This document shows, one piece after another, positions 1 through 9,469 of a DNA stretch of 64,000 nt (the first letter of the stretch is position 1; every line of letters begins with the position of its first letter). The translations under genes were made by a program, and so were the position numbers. Source of the stretch: Micrococcales bacterium (GTDB taxonomy: Bacteria; Actinomycetota; Actinomycetes; Actinomycetales; Microbacteriaceae); assembly GCA_017306245.1 (NCBI GenBank), contig JAFKIY010000004.1, positions 122,218 to 186,217 on the forward strand, read 5' to 3'. The notes under the pieces are model-generated. The model worked only from the letters and a program-made list of their open reading frames with translations. It did not search any database and was not told where the DNA came from.

Positions 1-1415
<1,415 letters not shown>

Positions 1416-1430
1416 TTAAATCAGCAGAAG

Positions 1431-1468
1431 CCGCGACGAGGAGGGACCCGAACTAGGTCTCGTCGCGG
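1431..1468 (-). promoter_or_regulatory. leuA leader hairpin (attenuator candidate)
   Basis: A perfect 10-bp inverted repeat (CCGCGACGAG at 1431-1440 and its complement at 1459-1468, 18-nt loop) lies between the leader ORF and leuA. The arm transcribed first overlaps the last codons of the leader ORF (Cys-Arg-Asp-Glu), so a ribosome stalled on the leucine codons would alter folding. No long U-tract follows, so it may act through an alternative structure or on translation instead of as a simple terminator. Confidence 0.6.
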
Positions 1469-1497
1469 CAGCTAAGAAGCAGCGAGCGGAACAACAC
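1453..1497 (-). CDS. leuA leader peptide (14 aa)
   Basis: A 14-codon ORF, read from a GTG at 1497 as MLFRSLLLSCRDET, ends 85 nt before leuA. Four of its 14 codons are leucine, three of them consecutive (CTG CTT CTT). Leader peptides rich in the regulated amino acid are known ahead of actinobacterial leu, ilv and trp genes. The product is presumably discarded, its translation serving as a sensor of charged tRNA-Leu. A TTG at 1494 is an alternative start. No Shine-Dalgarno is evident, which fits a leaderless transcript. Confidence 0.6.
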   Translation of the reverse strand: MLFRSLLLSCRDET

Positions 1498-1503
1498 GGA
1501 TTC

Positions 1504-1509
1504 AGAATA
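1504..1509 (-). promoter_or_regulatory. putative -10 box of leuA leader transcript
   Basis: TATTCT on the minus strand lies 6 nt before the GTG of the leader peptide. That spacing would put the transcription start at the GTG itself, giving a leaderless leader-peptide mRNA. No convincing -35 box was found, so this is an inference from spacing. Confidence 0.35.
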
Positions 1510-1600
1510 CCACTGTGTCCGCGGGAGCGTCCCACCGTGACGACCGGGAAAGCATTTCCGTTGGGTTACGCTCGAGCGAATCTGACGGCACAGTGGAGTA

Positions 1601-2248
1601 ATGACCACGCGATCACACACCGCGCTCCAGCGCGTGCCGTTCACCGCACTCAGCGCTGCCGTTGGCATCCTGGCCGCCGTGGCACTCCTCGGGGCGTGCT
1701 CGACACCCGCCCGGCCCGGAGCACAGCCCCCCGCAGGCATCCCTGCCCCCGGCGAGGTTCTCGGTCAGGGCACGGTAATCCAGATCGGCGATTCCGCACC
1801 GCAGTTCTGCCTCGGCCCGGTGGCGGAATCGTATCCGCCACAGTGCAGCGGACCGGCAATTGCGGGATGGGACTGGCATGGATTGCAGGGTGTCGAGACG
1901 TCGGGCGATGTGACGTGGGGCGGCTACGCCGTGCAGGGCACCTGGGACGGCACGCGATTTACGGTCACGTCACCGCCGATGTGGCTTGCCCTGTACGACC
2001 CGATTCGCATCGTTGACCCCCAGCGGGAGCCCGAGAACGCGGGAATGACAACACAGGGGCGGCTTCTCGCCATTCAGGACGAGCTTGCGACCGCCGGCGA
2101 AGTGCAACCGCTCATGTCCTGGATCGAAAACGGATACCTCTTTGCGACGTACGTCTACGACGACGGCGACATCCAGCGCCACCTCGACGCCACCTACGGC
2201 GCGGATGTCGTGCTCGTCCGTCCGGCACTCCGAGATGTGAATCCCTAG
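1601..2248 (+). CDS. putative lipoprotein of unknown function
   Basis: The 215-residue product begins with basic residues, then a hydrophobic stretch (about residues 16-31) ending in a lipobox LLGAC, so the mature protein should be lipid-anchored at a cysteine near residue 33 on the outside of the membrane. The Pro/Ala-rich linker that follows is typical of exported lipoproteins. The rest shows no motif I recognise; two cysteines in the mature part might form a disulfide. It is divergent from leuA and followed by the first 60-bp hairpin repeat. Confidence 0.75.
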   Translation: MTTRSHTALQRVPFTALSAAVGILAAVALLGACSTPARPGAQPPAGIPAPGEVLGQGTVIQIGDSAPQFCLGPVAESYPPQCSGPAIAGWDWHGLQGVETSGDVTWGGYAVQGTWDGTRFTVTSPPMWLALYDPIRIVDPQREPENAGMTTQGRLLAIQDELATAGEVQPLMSWIENGYLFATYVYDDGDIQRHLDATYGADVVLVRPALRDVNP

Positions 2249-2290
2249 CGCGACCGCCGGCCACCCCACCCCACCAACCCCACCCAGACT

Positions 2291-2350
2291 CGCGAAACCG
2301 CAGTTTCTGCTTCAACCGTGGGGTTTTGGAGCAGAAACTGCGGTCTCGCG
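2291..2350. repeat. 60-bp hairpin repeat, copy 1
   Basis: Arms of 20 bp (CGCGAAACCGCAGTTTCTGC at 2291-2310 and its near-complement at 2331-2350, one mismatch) flank a 20-nt centre. Read on the opposite strand, the element matches copy 2 (3327-3386) at 56 of 60 positions. It starts about 40 nt after the lipoprotein stop, behind a C-rich tract, and ends 1 nt before the stop codon of the neighbouring minus-strand gene. Confidence 0.9.
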
Positions 2351-2351
2351 A

Positions 2352-3251
2352 TCACCATTGGCGCCAACCAGCATCACAGAGCGCGAAACGAACCCGCGGC
2401 ACTGCGTCGACGAGTTGGCCCTTGAGAATGCGCACTATGGTCCAGTTTTCGGAGGCCAGGTCTGCCAGGCGTTCGACATCCCTCGCATACTGCTTGTCGT
2501 CGAGTCGATGCTGCTCACCGTCGTACTCGACGAGCACCCGATACTTCTCGTACACCAGATCGCCAATAGCAATCTGCGCTCCAAGACGGTTGAAAATTGG
2601 GACGTTGACGGCAGGCTCAGGCAAACCTGCGGACACGATTTTCAAACGCAACTCTGATTCCTTCGGAGAGTCAACGCCAGCCCGCACCCCTTCGAGCGCG
2701 ACGCGCAGCTTCCGCACGCCTCGTCTCCCCGCAAAGGCGCGGACGGATCCCTGCATGTCGCTCAGCGAGCACAGAGGTGCCGTGCGGGCACGAAGTCGAT
2801 CACCGGCAACAATGAGTTCGTTGATTGTGAGTCGCATCGCGAGCTCGCACCAGGCATCCACCGCTGACACGACGCGAAGGCCATCCACTGTGGTCACATT
2901 GACGCGTTGTTCCTGAACGGTGTGGCCCACGACACCGCGCGCGCGAGGGCCGTCATCCGCATCGAACGTGCAGACGTGGATCGGCCCGCGGTCGAGTCGC
3001 CACGGGATCGGGATGCCGTGGATTCGTGCCGCCGATGCGTGGCTGAAGAACTGGTTTGCTGGCATCCTGGCCGCGTATGCCCGGCACCGGTCGAGGTGCG
3101 TCGATATCGGTTGCGCCGCCCTCACTCCAGTAAATGGGCTTTCCAGGTCTTTGCCGCGCATGCGCCCCAACCCCAGCCCGAGTGCCGACCCTTCACGGAC
3201 GGTGAATGCGCGTCCGTGAAGTTCCGTTGGGAGGCGGACGATGCGGGGCAT
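2352..3251 (-). CDS. AbiEi/DUF559-type protein with PD-(D/E)XK-like C-terminal domain
   Basis: The 299-residue protein has an N-terminal half with FFSHASAARIHGIPIPW, a pattern common in actinobacterial proteins annotated as AbiEi-like or DUF559. The C-terminal third has ESELRLKI, then IGDLVY and VLVEYDGEQH, which fits the E...D...ExD layout of Vsr-like PD-(D/E)XK nuclease folds. Family members are abundant in Microbacteriaceae and lack a firm function; a DNA-cleaving or defence role is inference. It stands alone between two copies of a 60-bp hairpin repeat: its stop codon abuts copy 1 and its start is 75 nt from copy 2. It follows era on the same strand. Confidence 0.7.
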   Translation of the reverse strand: MPRIVRLPTELHGRAFTVREGSALGLGLGRMRGKDLESPFTGVRAAQPISTHLDRCRAYAARMPANQFFSHASAARIHGIPIPWRLDRGPIHVCTFDADDGPRARGVVGHTVQEQRVNVTTVDGLRVVSAVDAWCELAMRLTINELIVAGDRLRARTAPLCSLSDMQGSVRAFAGRRGVRKLRVALEGVRAGVDSPKESELRLKIVSAGLPEPAVNVPIFNRLGAQIAIGDLVYEKYRVLVEYDGEQHRLDDKQYARDVERLADLASENWTIVRILKGQLVDAVPRVRFALCDAGWRQW

Positions 3252-3326
3252 TGGCAGATATTCCCATCCGTGCGCACTGTGCGGTGAAAACAGTCCACAG
3301 GACCGGAATCCTCACAAAAGTCATTC

Positions 3327-3386
3327 CGCGAAACCGCAGTTTCTGCTCCAAAACCGGACGGTTGGAGCAGAAACTGCGGTTTCGCG
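3327..3386. repeat. 60-bp hairpin repeat, copy 2
   Basis: The arms are perfectly complementary over 26 bp when extended to 3326-3351 and 3362-3387, with a 10-nt loop. It lies about 45 nt after the era stop codon, following (in era's direction) a C-rich, G-poor tract, just as copy 1 follows the lipoprotein gene. Its asymmetric centre shows that it is the inverted counterpart of copy 1. Confidence 0.9.
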
Positions 3387-3430
3387 GGGATGAGGAGGGG
3401 GTGGGAGGGGGCTGAGTGGGATGGAGGGCG

Positions 3431-4324
3431 CTAGAAGCCGAGGCGCCCGAGTTGCCTGGCGTCGCGTTGCCAGTCCTTGGCGACCTTCACGCGCAACGAC
3501 AAGAAAACCTGTTTCCCGACGAGAGGCTCGATCGATGCCCTCGCCCGCGCGCCGACCTCGGCGAGCCTGCTGCCTTTGTGGCCGATGATGATGCCCTTCT
3601 GGCTATCACGCTCCACCCAGAGGTTCGCGTAAATCTCCAGGAGATCCTTGTCGTCGCGCTCCACGAGATCATCGACCGTGACGGCAATCGAGTGCGGCAG
3701 TTCATCCGAGACGCCGTCGAGCGCGGCCTCGCGAATCAACTCGGCGATTCGCGCCTCGGTGTCTTCCTCGGTGATGGTTTCCCCCGGGTACAGCGGCTCC
3801 GACTCCGGAATCAGCGCGATGAGTTCTCGCGCGAGGATGTCGAGTTGAACGCCCGTGAGGGCGGACACCGGAATAATGGTCGCCCATTCGCGCAGCGCGC
3901 TCACCGCGAGAAGCTGCTCGGCCACCACCGACTTCGAGGCGAGGTCGACCTTCGTCACGATCGCCACCTTCTTCGCCCGGGGGAATTGGTCGAGCTGCTC
4001 GTTGATGAACCTGTCCCCCGGCCCCAGCTTTTCGTTGGCCGGCACGCACAGGCACACGACGTCGACATCCGCGAGGGTCGACTGGACGACATCGTTGAGA
4101 CGCTCGCCGAGGAGTGTGCGCGGCCGATGCATCCCGGGGGTGTCGACTAGGATCAGCTGGCCGTCCGGACGGTGGACGATCCCCCGGATCGCGCGCCGCG
4201 TGGTTTGCGGCTTGCTGCTCGTGATCGCCACCTTTTCGCCGACGAGCGCGTTCATCAGGGTCGATTTGCCCACGTTCGGCCGCCCGACGAACGTGGCAAA
4301 TCCCGCCCTGAACGCGTTGCTCAT
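3431..4324 (-). CDS. era: GTPase Era
   Basis: Ribosome-associated GTPase that helps mature the 30S subunit and binds the 3' end of 16S rRNA. Of its 297 residues, G1 is GRPNVGKST at 14-22, G3 is DTPG at 61-64 and G4 is TKVD near 124. The C-terminal KH domain ends with GHKGSRLAEVGARAR and a KVAKDWQRD tail, as in other Era proteins. Length is normal. The ATG at 4324 overlaps the stop of the upstream CBS gene (ATGA), so it is the last gene of the hrcA-to-era operon and is translationally coupled. Confidence 0.97.
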   Translation of the reverse strand: MSNAFRAGFATFVGRPNVGKSTLMNALVGEKVAITSSKPQTTRRAIRGIVHRPDGQLILVDTPGMHRPRTLLGERLNDVVQSTLADVDVVCLCVPANEKLGPGDRFINEQLDQFPRAKKVAIVTKVDLASKSVVAEQLLAVSALREWATIIPVSALTGVQLDILARELIALIPESEPLYPGETITEEDTEARIAELIREAALDGVSDELPHSIAVTVDDLVERDDKDLLEIYANLWVERDSQKGIIIGHKGSRLAEVGARARASIEPLVGKQVFLSLRVKVAKDWQRDARQLGRLGF

Positions 4325-5616
4325 GGCGCGGCCTCCTCCCCGATGGCCGGGATATCCAGCTCGATGTCCGGGTCTCGTTCCACGATCACCGTCCTGAGCT
4401 TCCTGCCACGGCCCTCCGTCCGCTCGGCCGTGAGCACGAGCCCCGCGATGCGAGCGACCGATCCTGTCGTTGCAATGCGCCCGAGTGCCTTCGTGACCAG
4501 CCCGCCGACGGTGTCGACGTCGTCATCGTCGAGATCCAGACCGAACAGTTCGCCGAGCTCATCGACCGGCAGTCGGGCGCTGACCCGGAACCGCCCATCG
4601 CCGAGATCCGCCGCCACGACCACCTCGCGGTCGTATTCATCGGAGATGTCGCCCACGAGTTCCTCGATGATGTCTTCGAGGCTGACAAGGCCCGCAATCC
4701 CGCCATACTCGTCCACGACCATGGCGAGGTGCGTCGATTCACGCTGCATCTGCCGCAACAGCTCGTCGACATTCTTCGACTCGGGAACGAACAGCGCCGG
4801 GCGGGCAAGTCCCGCCACCGTGGTGCCCTCCACGTCTAGGGGCCGTTCAAAAGCGAGGCGGGCGACGTCTCGCAAAAGGAGGATGCCGAGAACCTCGTCG
4901 ATGTCCTCACCGATGACCGGCATCCGCGAGACGCCCTTCCCCAGGAAGATCTCCATCGCCTCCGCGACGCGGGCGTCGCTGTCGATGACCACCATGTCGG
5001 TTCGGGGGATCATGACTTCGCGCACCACCGTGTCGTTGAACTCGAAAATGGAGTGGATGAGCTCGCGATCGTCCTCCTCGAGCACGTCGAGCTCCGTGGC
5101 CTCATCGACCATGCTGAGCAATTGCTCCTCGGAGGAAAAAGACACGGTGCGCGGGCGCCCGGGCGTCACCCGATTGCCGATCGCGACGAGTGCCGCGGCA
5201 ATGGGGCCGAGAACCACCCGCGATGTGTGAACGAGCCACGCACTCCAGCGGATGATCTGGCGGGCGTAAACCCGCCCCACCGCGCGAGGGCTCGCGCCGA
5301 CGAGAACGAAGGACGCGATGGTCATGATGAACGCAGACAGCAGGAGCGCCCACCACCACTCGGCAAACACGGACGCGAATGCCAGCGTCACGAGCACGGC
5401 TGCAGTCGTCTCCGCCACCACCCGCATGAAGTTCACGGCGTTCAGGTGAGCGCCGACATCCGCGGCGATCGCGTGAAGCGACTTTGTGGCCCGCGACGTC
5501 GCGGCAAGTTCGTGAAGGTCCGCGCGCGACAGGACGCCCAGGGCCGCGTCTGCTGCCGCGAGCCACCCGCCGAGGGCGACGAGCAGCACGGCGACCGTCA
5601 CGAAGGCCGGGATCAT
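4321..5616 (-). CDS. CNNM/CorC-type membrane protein with CBS pair
   Basis: The 431-residue product has an N-terminal DUF21/CNNM membrane region (hydrophobic segments around 3-20, 65-85, 88-105 and 130-150), two CBS domains (about 195-320, including VIPRTDM-like and MVVDEYGGIAGLVSLEDI stretches) and a C-terminal CorC_HlyC transporter-associated domain. The family is linked to Mg2+/Co2+ homeostasis and is often called hemolysin-like, which is misleading. The start is the ATG at 5616, whose ATGA overlaps the ybeY stop; it also overlaps era downstream. A ybeY-CNNM-era order is standard in actinobacteria. Confidence 0.92.
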   Translation of the reverse strand: MIPAFVTVAVLLVALGGWLAAADAALGVLSRADLHELAATSRATKSLHAIAADVGAHLNAVNFMRVVAETTAAVLVTLAFASVFAEWWWALLLSAFIMTIASFVLVGASPRAVGRVYARQIIRWSAWLVHTSRVVLGPIAAALVAIGNRVTPGRPRTVSFSSEEQLLSMVDEATELDVLEEDDRELIHSIFEFNDTVVREVMIPRTDMVVIDSDARVAEAMEIFLGKGVSRMPVIGEDIDEVLGILLLRDVARLAFERPLDVEGTTVAGLARPALFVPESKNVDELLRQMQRESTHLAMVVDEYGGIAGLVSLEDIIEELVGDISDEYDREVVVAADLGDGRFRVSARLPVDELGELFGLDLDDDDVDTVGGLVTKALGRIATTGSVARIAGLVLTAERTEGRGRKLRTVIVERDPDIELDIPAIGEEAAP

Positions 5617-6083
5617 TTCTTTCGTCGTTTCCGTTCGGCCAGAGAGAACCCGGCGAGAATCTCGCCCTGGATCCTGAACATCTCCTTCTCTTCGTGCGGT
5701 TCCGCGTGATCGAACCCGAGAAGGTGAAGCAGCCCGTGGCAGGTCAGGAGGACCAGCTCGTCGGACAGGCTGTGCCCCGCCGCGCTCGCCTGGGCCGCCG
5801 CCACCTGGGGGCACAGTACGATGTCACCCAGGAGCCCCGCCGGGGTCATCACTTCGTCCGTTCCCGGCCGCAATTCGTCCATCGGGAAACTCAGCACATC
5901 GGTCGGGCCCGGTTCGTCCATCCACTGCACGTGGAGTTGTTCCATAGCCGCCTCATCGACGAGGACGATTCCCAGTTCGGCATCCGGGTGCACGTGGAGC
6001 TGGTCCAGCGCATAGATCGCGAGCCGCTGGAGCGCCACCTCATCGACGGCCACCGAGGATTCATTGTTCACTTCGATGCTCAC
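5613..6083 (-). CDS. ybeY: endoribonuclease YbeY (16S rRNA maturation)
   Basis: Metal-dependent RNase needed for 16S rRNA 3'-end processing and ribosome quality control. The 156-residue protein carries the zinc-binding HGLLHLLGFDH signature near its C-terminus (the family H-x3-H-x5-H pattern). It starts with GTG at 6083 in a GTGA overlap with the phoH stop, and its own stop overlaps the next gene. The phoH-ybeY pair is conserved in bacteria. Confidence 0.96.
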   Translation of the reverse strand: MSIEVNNESSVAVDEVALQRLAIYALDQLHVHPDAELGIVLVDEAAMEQLHVQWMDEPGPTDVLSFPMDELRPGTDEVMTPAGLLGDIVLCPQVAAAQASAAGHSLSDELVLLTCHGLLHLLGFDHAEPHEEKEMFRIQGEILAGFSLAERKRRKK

Positions 6084-7201
6084 GATCGACCGCCTCGCCG
6101 CTTCCCGTCGCCCAGATACCGACCACGATTGAGGTTCGCCCGGCGCTCCTCGCGATTCGCGCCATCCTGCGTCTGCGGATGATCCCGCTCGAACCGTTTC
6201 ACCTGTCGCTCGGCATCGTACTTCGTGTACGCATCGACGATGCGCCCGACGAGGCTGTGGCGCACGACATCGTCGCTCGTGAGGCGGACGAAGTGGATGT
6301 CGTCAATATCGTCGAGCACGTGAGTCACGAGCTGCAACCCGCTCGCCCCCGCCGGCAAATCGATCTGGGTCACATCCCCGGTCACGACAATTTTTGACCC
6401 GAAGCCGAGTCTGGTTAGGAACATCTTCATCTGCTCAGGGCTCGTGTTCTGAGCCTCATCGAGGATGATGAAGGAATCGTTCAGCGTGCGTCCGCGCATG
6501 TACGCGAGCGGCGCGACCTCGACGGTGCCCGTCGCGAGCAGCTTCGGGACGACATCCGGATCCATCATCTCGTTGAGGGCGTCGTACAGCGGCCTGAGGT
6601 ACGGATCGATTTTGTCGTTGAGCGTGCCGGGCAGGAAGCCGAGGCGCTCCCCCGCTTCGACCGCCGGTCGGGTCAGGATGATGCGATTGACTTCCTTGCG
6701 CTGCAGCGCCTGCACCGCCTTCGCCATGGCGAGGTAGGTCTTCCCTGTGCCGGCGGGCCCGATGCCGAACACAATCGTGTTCTCGTCGATCGCATCCACG
6801 TACGCCTTCTGGCCGAGGGTTTTGGGGCGGATGCTCCGCCCGCGCGTGGTGAGGATCGCCTGACTGAGCACGTCGGCCGGGCTCATCCGCGGGTCATCCC
6901 TCAACATGCGCGCAGACGACTCCACTTCGGTGAGTCCGAGTTCCTGCCCGTTGCGCACCATGCTGATGAGCTCATCCACAAGTCGTCGCGCCTCGGCGAC
7001 CTGGCCGGGATCGCCCTCGAGCGTCACCTCGTTGCCTCGCACGTGGACGCGGACGAGGGGAAACTGGTTCTCCACGGTTTTCAGCAGCCGATCCTGAGGT
7101 CCGAGCAGTCGAACCATGGCGATGCCGTCCACCTCGAACCGTTCGCGGGCGACCTGCTCGGCGCTGTTCGCTTCGAGATTGGGGTCTTCGCTACTGGCCA
7201 A
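6080..7201 (-). CDS. phoH: PhoH-like P-loop ATPase
   Basis: P-loop ATPase related to the helicase core and linked to RNA metabolism and ribosome maturation through its neighbour YbeY. The Walker A is GPAGTGKT, followed by FIILDEAQN (Walker B) and VTGDVTQIDLP. I chose the TTG at 7201 (protein begins MASSEDPN): GGAAGG lies 5 nt before it, and it overlaps the end of the HIT gene by 11 nt. This gives 373 residues. The frame runs further upstream, but that part lies inside the HIT gene and looks non-coding. Confidence 0.93.
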   Translation of the reverse strand: MASSEDPNLEANSAEQVARERFEVDGIAMVRLLGPQDRLLKTVENQFPLVRVHVRGNEVTLEGDPGQVAEARRLVDELISMVRNGQELGLTEVESSARMLRDDPRMSPADVLSQAILTTRGRSIRPKTLGQKAYVDAIDENTIVFGIGPAGTGKTYLAMAKAVQALQRKEVNRIILTRPAVEAGERLGFLPGTLNDKIDPYLRPLYDALNEMMDPDVVPKLLATGTVEVAPLAYMRGRTLNDSFIILDEAQNTSPEQMKMFLTRLGFGSKIVVTGDVTQIDLPAGASGLQLVTHVLDDIDDIHFVRLTSDDVVRHSLVGRIVDAYTKYDAERQVKRFERDHPQTQDGANREERRANLNRGRYLGDGKRRGGRS

Positions 7202-7559
7202 GGGATCCTTCCGGCAGTGCTCCGCCAGGGTCGGCGCCGAGAACGTGCGCGTGGACGTGGAAGACCGTCTGGCCGGCGGATTCGCCCTCATTGAAAACGA
7301 GACGGAACTCGCCGCCGCAGTGCTGCACGGCGAGTTGCTTCGCGGTTGCGACGACCTCGGCGAGAAGCGCAGGGTCGCCCGCAGCGAGCTCGGACACGGT
7401 GCGGTATCGCTCAGTCTTGGGCACGACGAGGAGGTGAACGGGCGCTTGAGGCTTGATGTCCCTGAACGCGACGACCGTGTCATTCTCGAACACAATGTCG
7501 GCCGGGATTTCGCGCGCGACGATGCGCGTGAACACGGTCGGCTCTGCGCTATCGGACAT
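7191..7559 (-). CDS. HIT family protein
   Basis: Small histidine-triad nucleotide hydrolase or transferase. HVHAHVLG near the C-terminus is the HIT motif (H-x-H-x-H), with FRDIKPQAPVHLLVVPK as the second conserved strand. The ATG at 7559 gives 122 residues beginning MSDSAEPTVF; an ATG at 7568 would add three. It lies between rsmE and phoH in the operon and overlaps the phoH start. The substrate cannot be read from sequence; Hint-type proteins hydrolyse aminoacyl- or lysyl-AMP. Confidence 0.93.
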   Translation of the reverse strand: MSDSAEPTVFTRIVAREIPADIVFENDTVVAFRDIKPQAPVHLLVVPKTERYRTVSELAAGDPALLAEVVATAKQLAVQHCGGEFRLVFNEGESAGQTVFHVHAHVLGADPGGALPEGSLGQ

Positions 7560-7605
7560 GGTCACCATCTTAACCGGTGCGCGGTCGGCACGGCGCGGCC
7601 GCGCC

Positions 7606-8334
7606 TTACCATCGGCCGAGCACAGTGTTGAGCATGGCGATTGCAGCCGGACCGGCGGTGCTCGCGCGAAGGATGGTCGACCCGAGGCTTACCGTCACTG
7701 CTCCGGCGTCGGCAAGTCGGGCAAGCTCCGCTGGGGCGATTCCGCCCTCCGGTCCGACGACGACGAGGATATCCCGCCCATCCGCGGCGAAGGACCGAAG
7801 CGGTTCGGCCGCGGTCGGTTCGAGGACGAGGATTTGGTTTTCGCCGCCGAGCGCCGCGAGTTGTGCGGTCGACGCGAGCGGCTTCAGGGCCGGGATGCGC
7901 GAACGCACGGACTGTTTGCTTGCCTCGCGGAGGATGCTCCCCCACCGCTTCTCGTGTTTGGGAACCTTCGCCCGATCCCACTTCACAATGGATCTGGAGG
8001 CGGCCCACGGGATCACGCCGTCGACGCCGAGCTCGGTCGCCGCCTGGATGGCCAGCTCATCCCTGGCTCCCTTTGCGAGAGCCTGCGCGAGCCACAACCT
8101 GGGCCGCGGTTCGTCGTCGAACTGCGTCGACTCGACGCGCAGTTCGAAACGATCGCTTCCCACGGCCGAAACCACGCCGTGGGCGATGAGCCCCTTGCCA
8201 TCGCCGACCCGCATCCGCTCCCCCGCCGTGAGCCTCCCGACGGTGATCGCGTGCCGAGCCTCCGAGCCCGTGACGTCGATCGTGCCGCCCTCGACGGCGG
8301 CCGACGCGTCGTCGCTCAAATAGAAATGCGCCAC
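7606..8334 (-). CDS. rsmE: 16S rRNA (uracil(1498)-N(3))-methyltransferase
   Basis: SAM-dependent SPOUT enzyme that methylates U1498 of 16S rRNA. The 242-residue protein has an N-terminal PUA-like domain (VTGSEARHAITVGRL) and a C-terminal SPOUT domain with VVVGPEGGI and LGSTILRASTAGPAA, which corresponds to the LG..ILR.ETA knot motif with actinobacterial substitutions. It follows dnaJ by 29 nt in the operon, which is usual for this phylum. Confidence 0.95.
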   Translation of the reverse strand: MAHFYLSDDASAAVEGGTIDVTGSEARHAITVGRLTAGERMRVGDGKGLIAHGVVSAVGSDRFELRVESTQFDDEPRPRLWLAQALAKGARDELAIQAATELGVDGVIPWAASRSIVKWDRAKVPKHEKRWGSILREASKQSVRSRIPALKPLASTAQLAALGGENQILVLEPTAAEPLRSFAADGRDILVVVGPEGGIAPAELARLADAGAVTVSLGSTILRASTAGPAAIAMLNTVLGRW

Positions 8335-8363
8335 GCCATCCTGCCCATCGAAGAGTCAGCCGA

Positions 8364-9455
8364 TCACACGTTCAGGAAGCGATCGCGCAGCTTCTGGAAC
8401 AGCCCCTGCTGGAAATGGGTGAGGGTCGGCTCAACCTTTTTGCGCGAGGAGGCGAACTGCTTGATCAACTCCTGCGCTTTGGAGTCGAGTTTCGTGGGCG
8501 TCACGACCTGCACTCCGAGTCTCAAGTCCCCCCGGCCCGAGCCCCGCAGATGAGTCACGCCCCGGTCCTTGACCGTGATGATGTCGGCGCTTTGCGTCCC
8601 GGGCTTCACCTCGACCGAAACCGGGCCGTCGAGCCCGTCGAATTCGGCGGTGGTGCCCAGAATCGCGTCCGCCATCTGGACTTCGAGCGTGGCGAGCAGG
8701 TCATCGCCGCTCCTGCTGAAGATGTCGTGGTGGCGCACCTTGACCTCGAGGTACAGGTCTCCGTTCGCACCACCCGCCGGACCCACCTCGCCCTGTCCCG
8801 CGAGCTGCAGGCGCAACCCGGTTTCGACGCCCGCCGGAATGTCCACGGAAACTTTTCGCCTGGCCCGGACTCGGCCCTGGCCGCCGCAGGTCGGACACGG
8901 GTTGGTGATGATCGTGCCGTATCCGCGGCACGTGCCGCAGGGGCTCGATGTCATGACGTTGCCGAGAAGGCTCCGCACGGAGCGCTGGATCGAACCGCTG
9001 CCCTGGCAGATGTCGCAGGTGACCGGCTGAGTGCCCTTCGCGCAGCAGGATCCCTCGCACGCATCGCACACGACCGCCGTGTCCACCTCCAGTTCCCGCT
9101 TGACGCCGAACACGACATCGGCGAGATCCACCTCAATGCGCAGGAGCGCATCCTGCCCGCGCTCCCGGCGGGACCGAGGGCCGCTCGACCGTTGCGCCGC
9201 GCCGAAGAACGTTTCGAAAATGTCGCCGAAACCGCCGAACCCGCTGCCTCCCGAGCCGCCGAGGTCATACTGTTCGCGTTGCTGCGGGTCGGACAGCACA
9301 TCGTAAGCGTGGGTGACGAGCTTGAACTGCTCGTGTGCATCCGGTCCGGGGTTGACGTCCGGATGCAGCTCCCGCGCCAGCCGACGGTACGCTTTCTTGA
9401 TTTCCTCGGCCGTTGCCGTCCGTTCGACGCCAAGTATCTGATAATGGTCTGCCAC
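8364..9455 (-). CDS. dnaJ: molecular chaperone DnaJ (type I)
   Basis: Hsp40 co-chaperone that stimulates the DnaK ATPase. The J domain at 1-65 has the HPD motif (ELHPDVNPG), followed by a Gly/Phe-rich linker, the zinc-finger region with four Cys clusters ([32 protein letters not shown]) and the C-terminal substrate domain. The first cluster has Cys in place of the usual last Gly, next to another Cys; otherwise the layout is canonical. At 363 residues it resembles the second DnaJ of actinobacteria that pairs with hrcA, not the DnaJ encoded with dnaK and grpE. Confidence 0.96.
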   Translation of the reverse strand: MADHYQILGVERTATAEEIKKAYRRLARELHPDVNPGPDAHEQFKLVTHAYDVLSDPQQREQYDLGGSGGSGFGGFGDIFETFFGAAQRSSGPRSRRERGQDALLRIEVDLADVVFGVKRELEVDTAVVCDACEGSCCAKGTQPVTCDICQGSGSIQRSVRSLLGNVMTSSPCGTCRGYGTIITNPCPTCGGQGRVRARRKVSVDIPAGVETGLRLQLAGQGEVGPAGGANGDLYLEVKVRHHDIFSRSGDDLLATLEVQMADAILGTTAEFDGLDGPVSVEVKPGTQSADIITVKDRGVTHLRGSGRGDLRLGVQVVTPTKLDSKAQELIKQFASSRKKVEPTLTHFQQGLFQKLRDRFLNV

Positions 9456-9469
9456 AAATTTCCTTTGGG

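Noticed and set aside
4172..5230. Ser/Thr-rich open frame opposite the CNNM/CBS gene
   Set aside because: Extreme Ser/Arg content and overlap with a conserved gene indicate an artefact.
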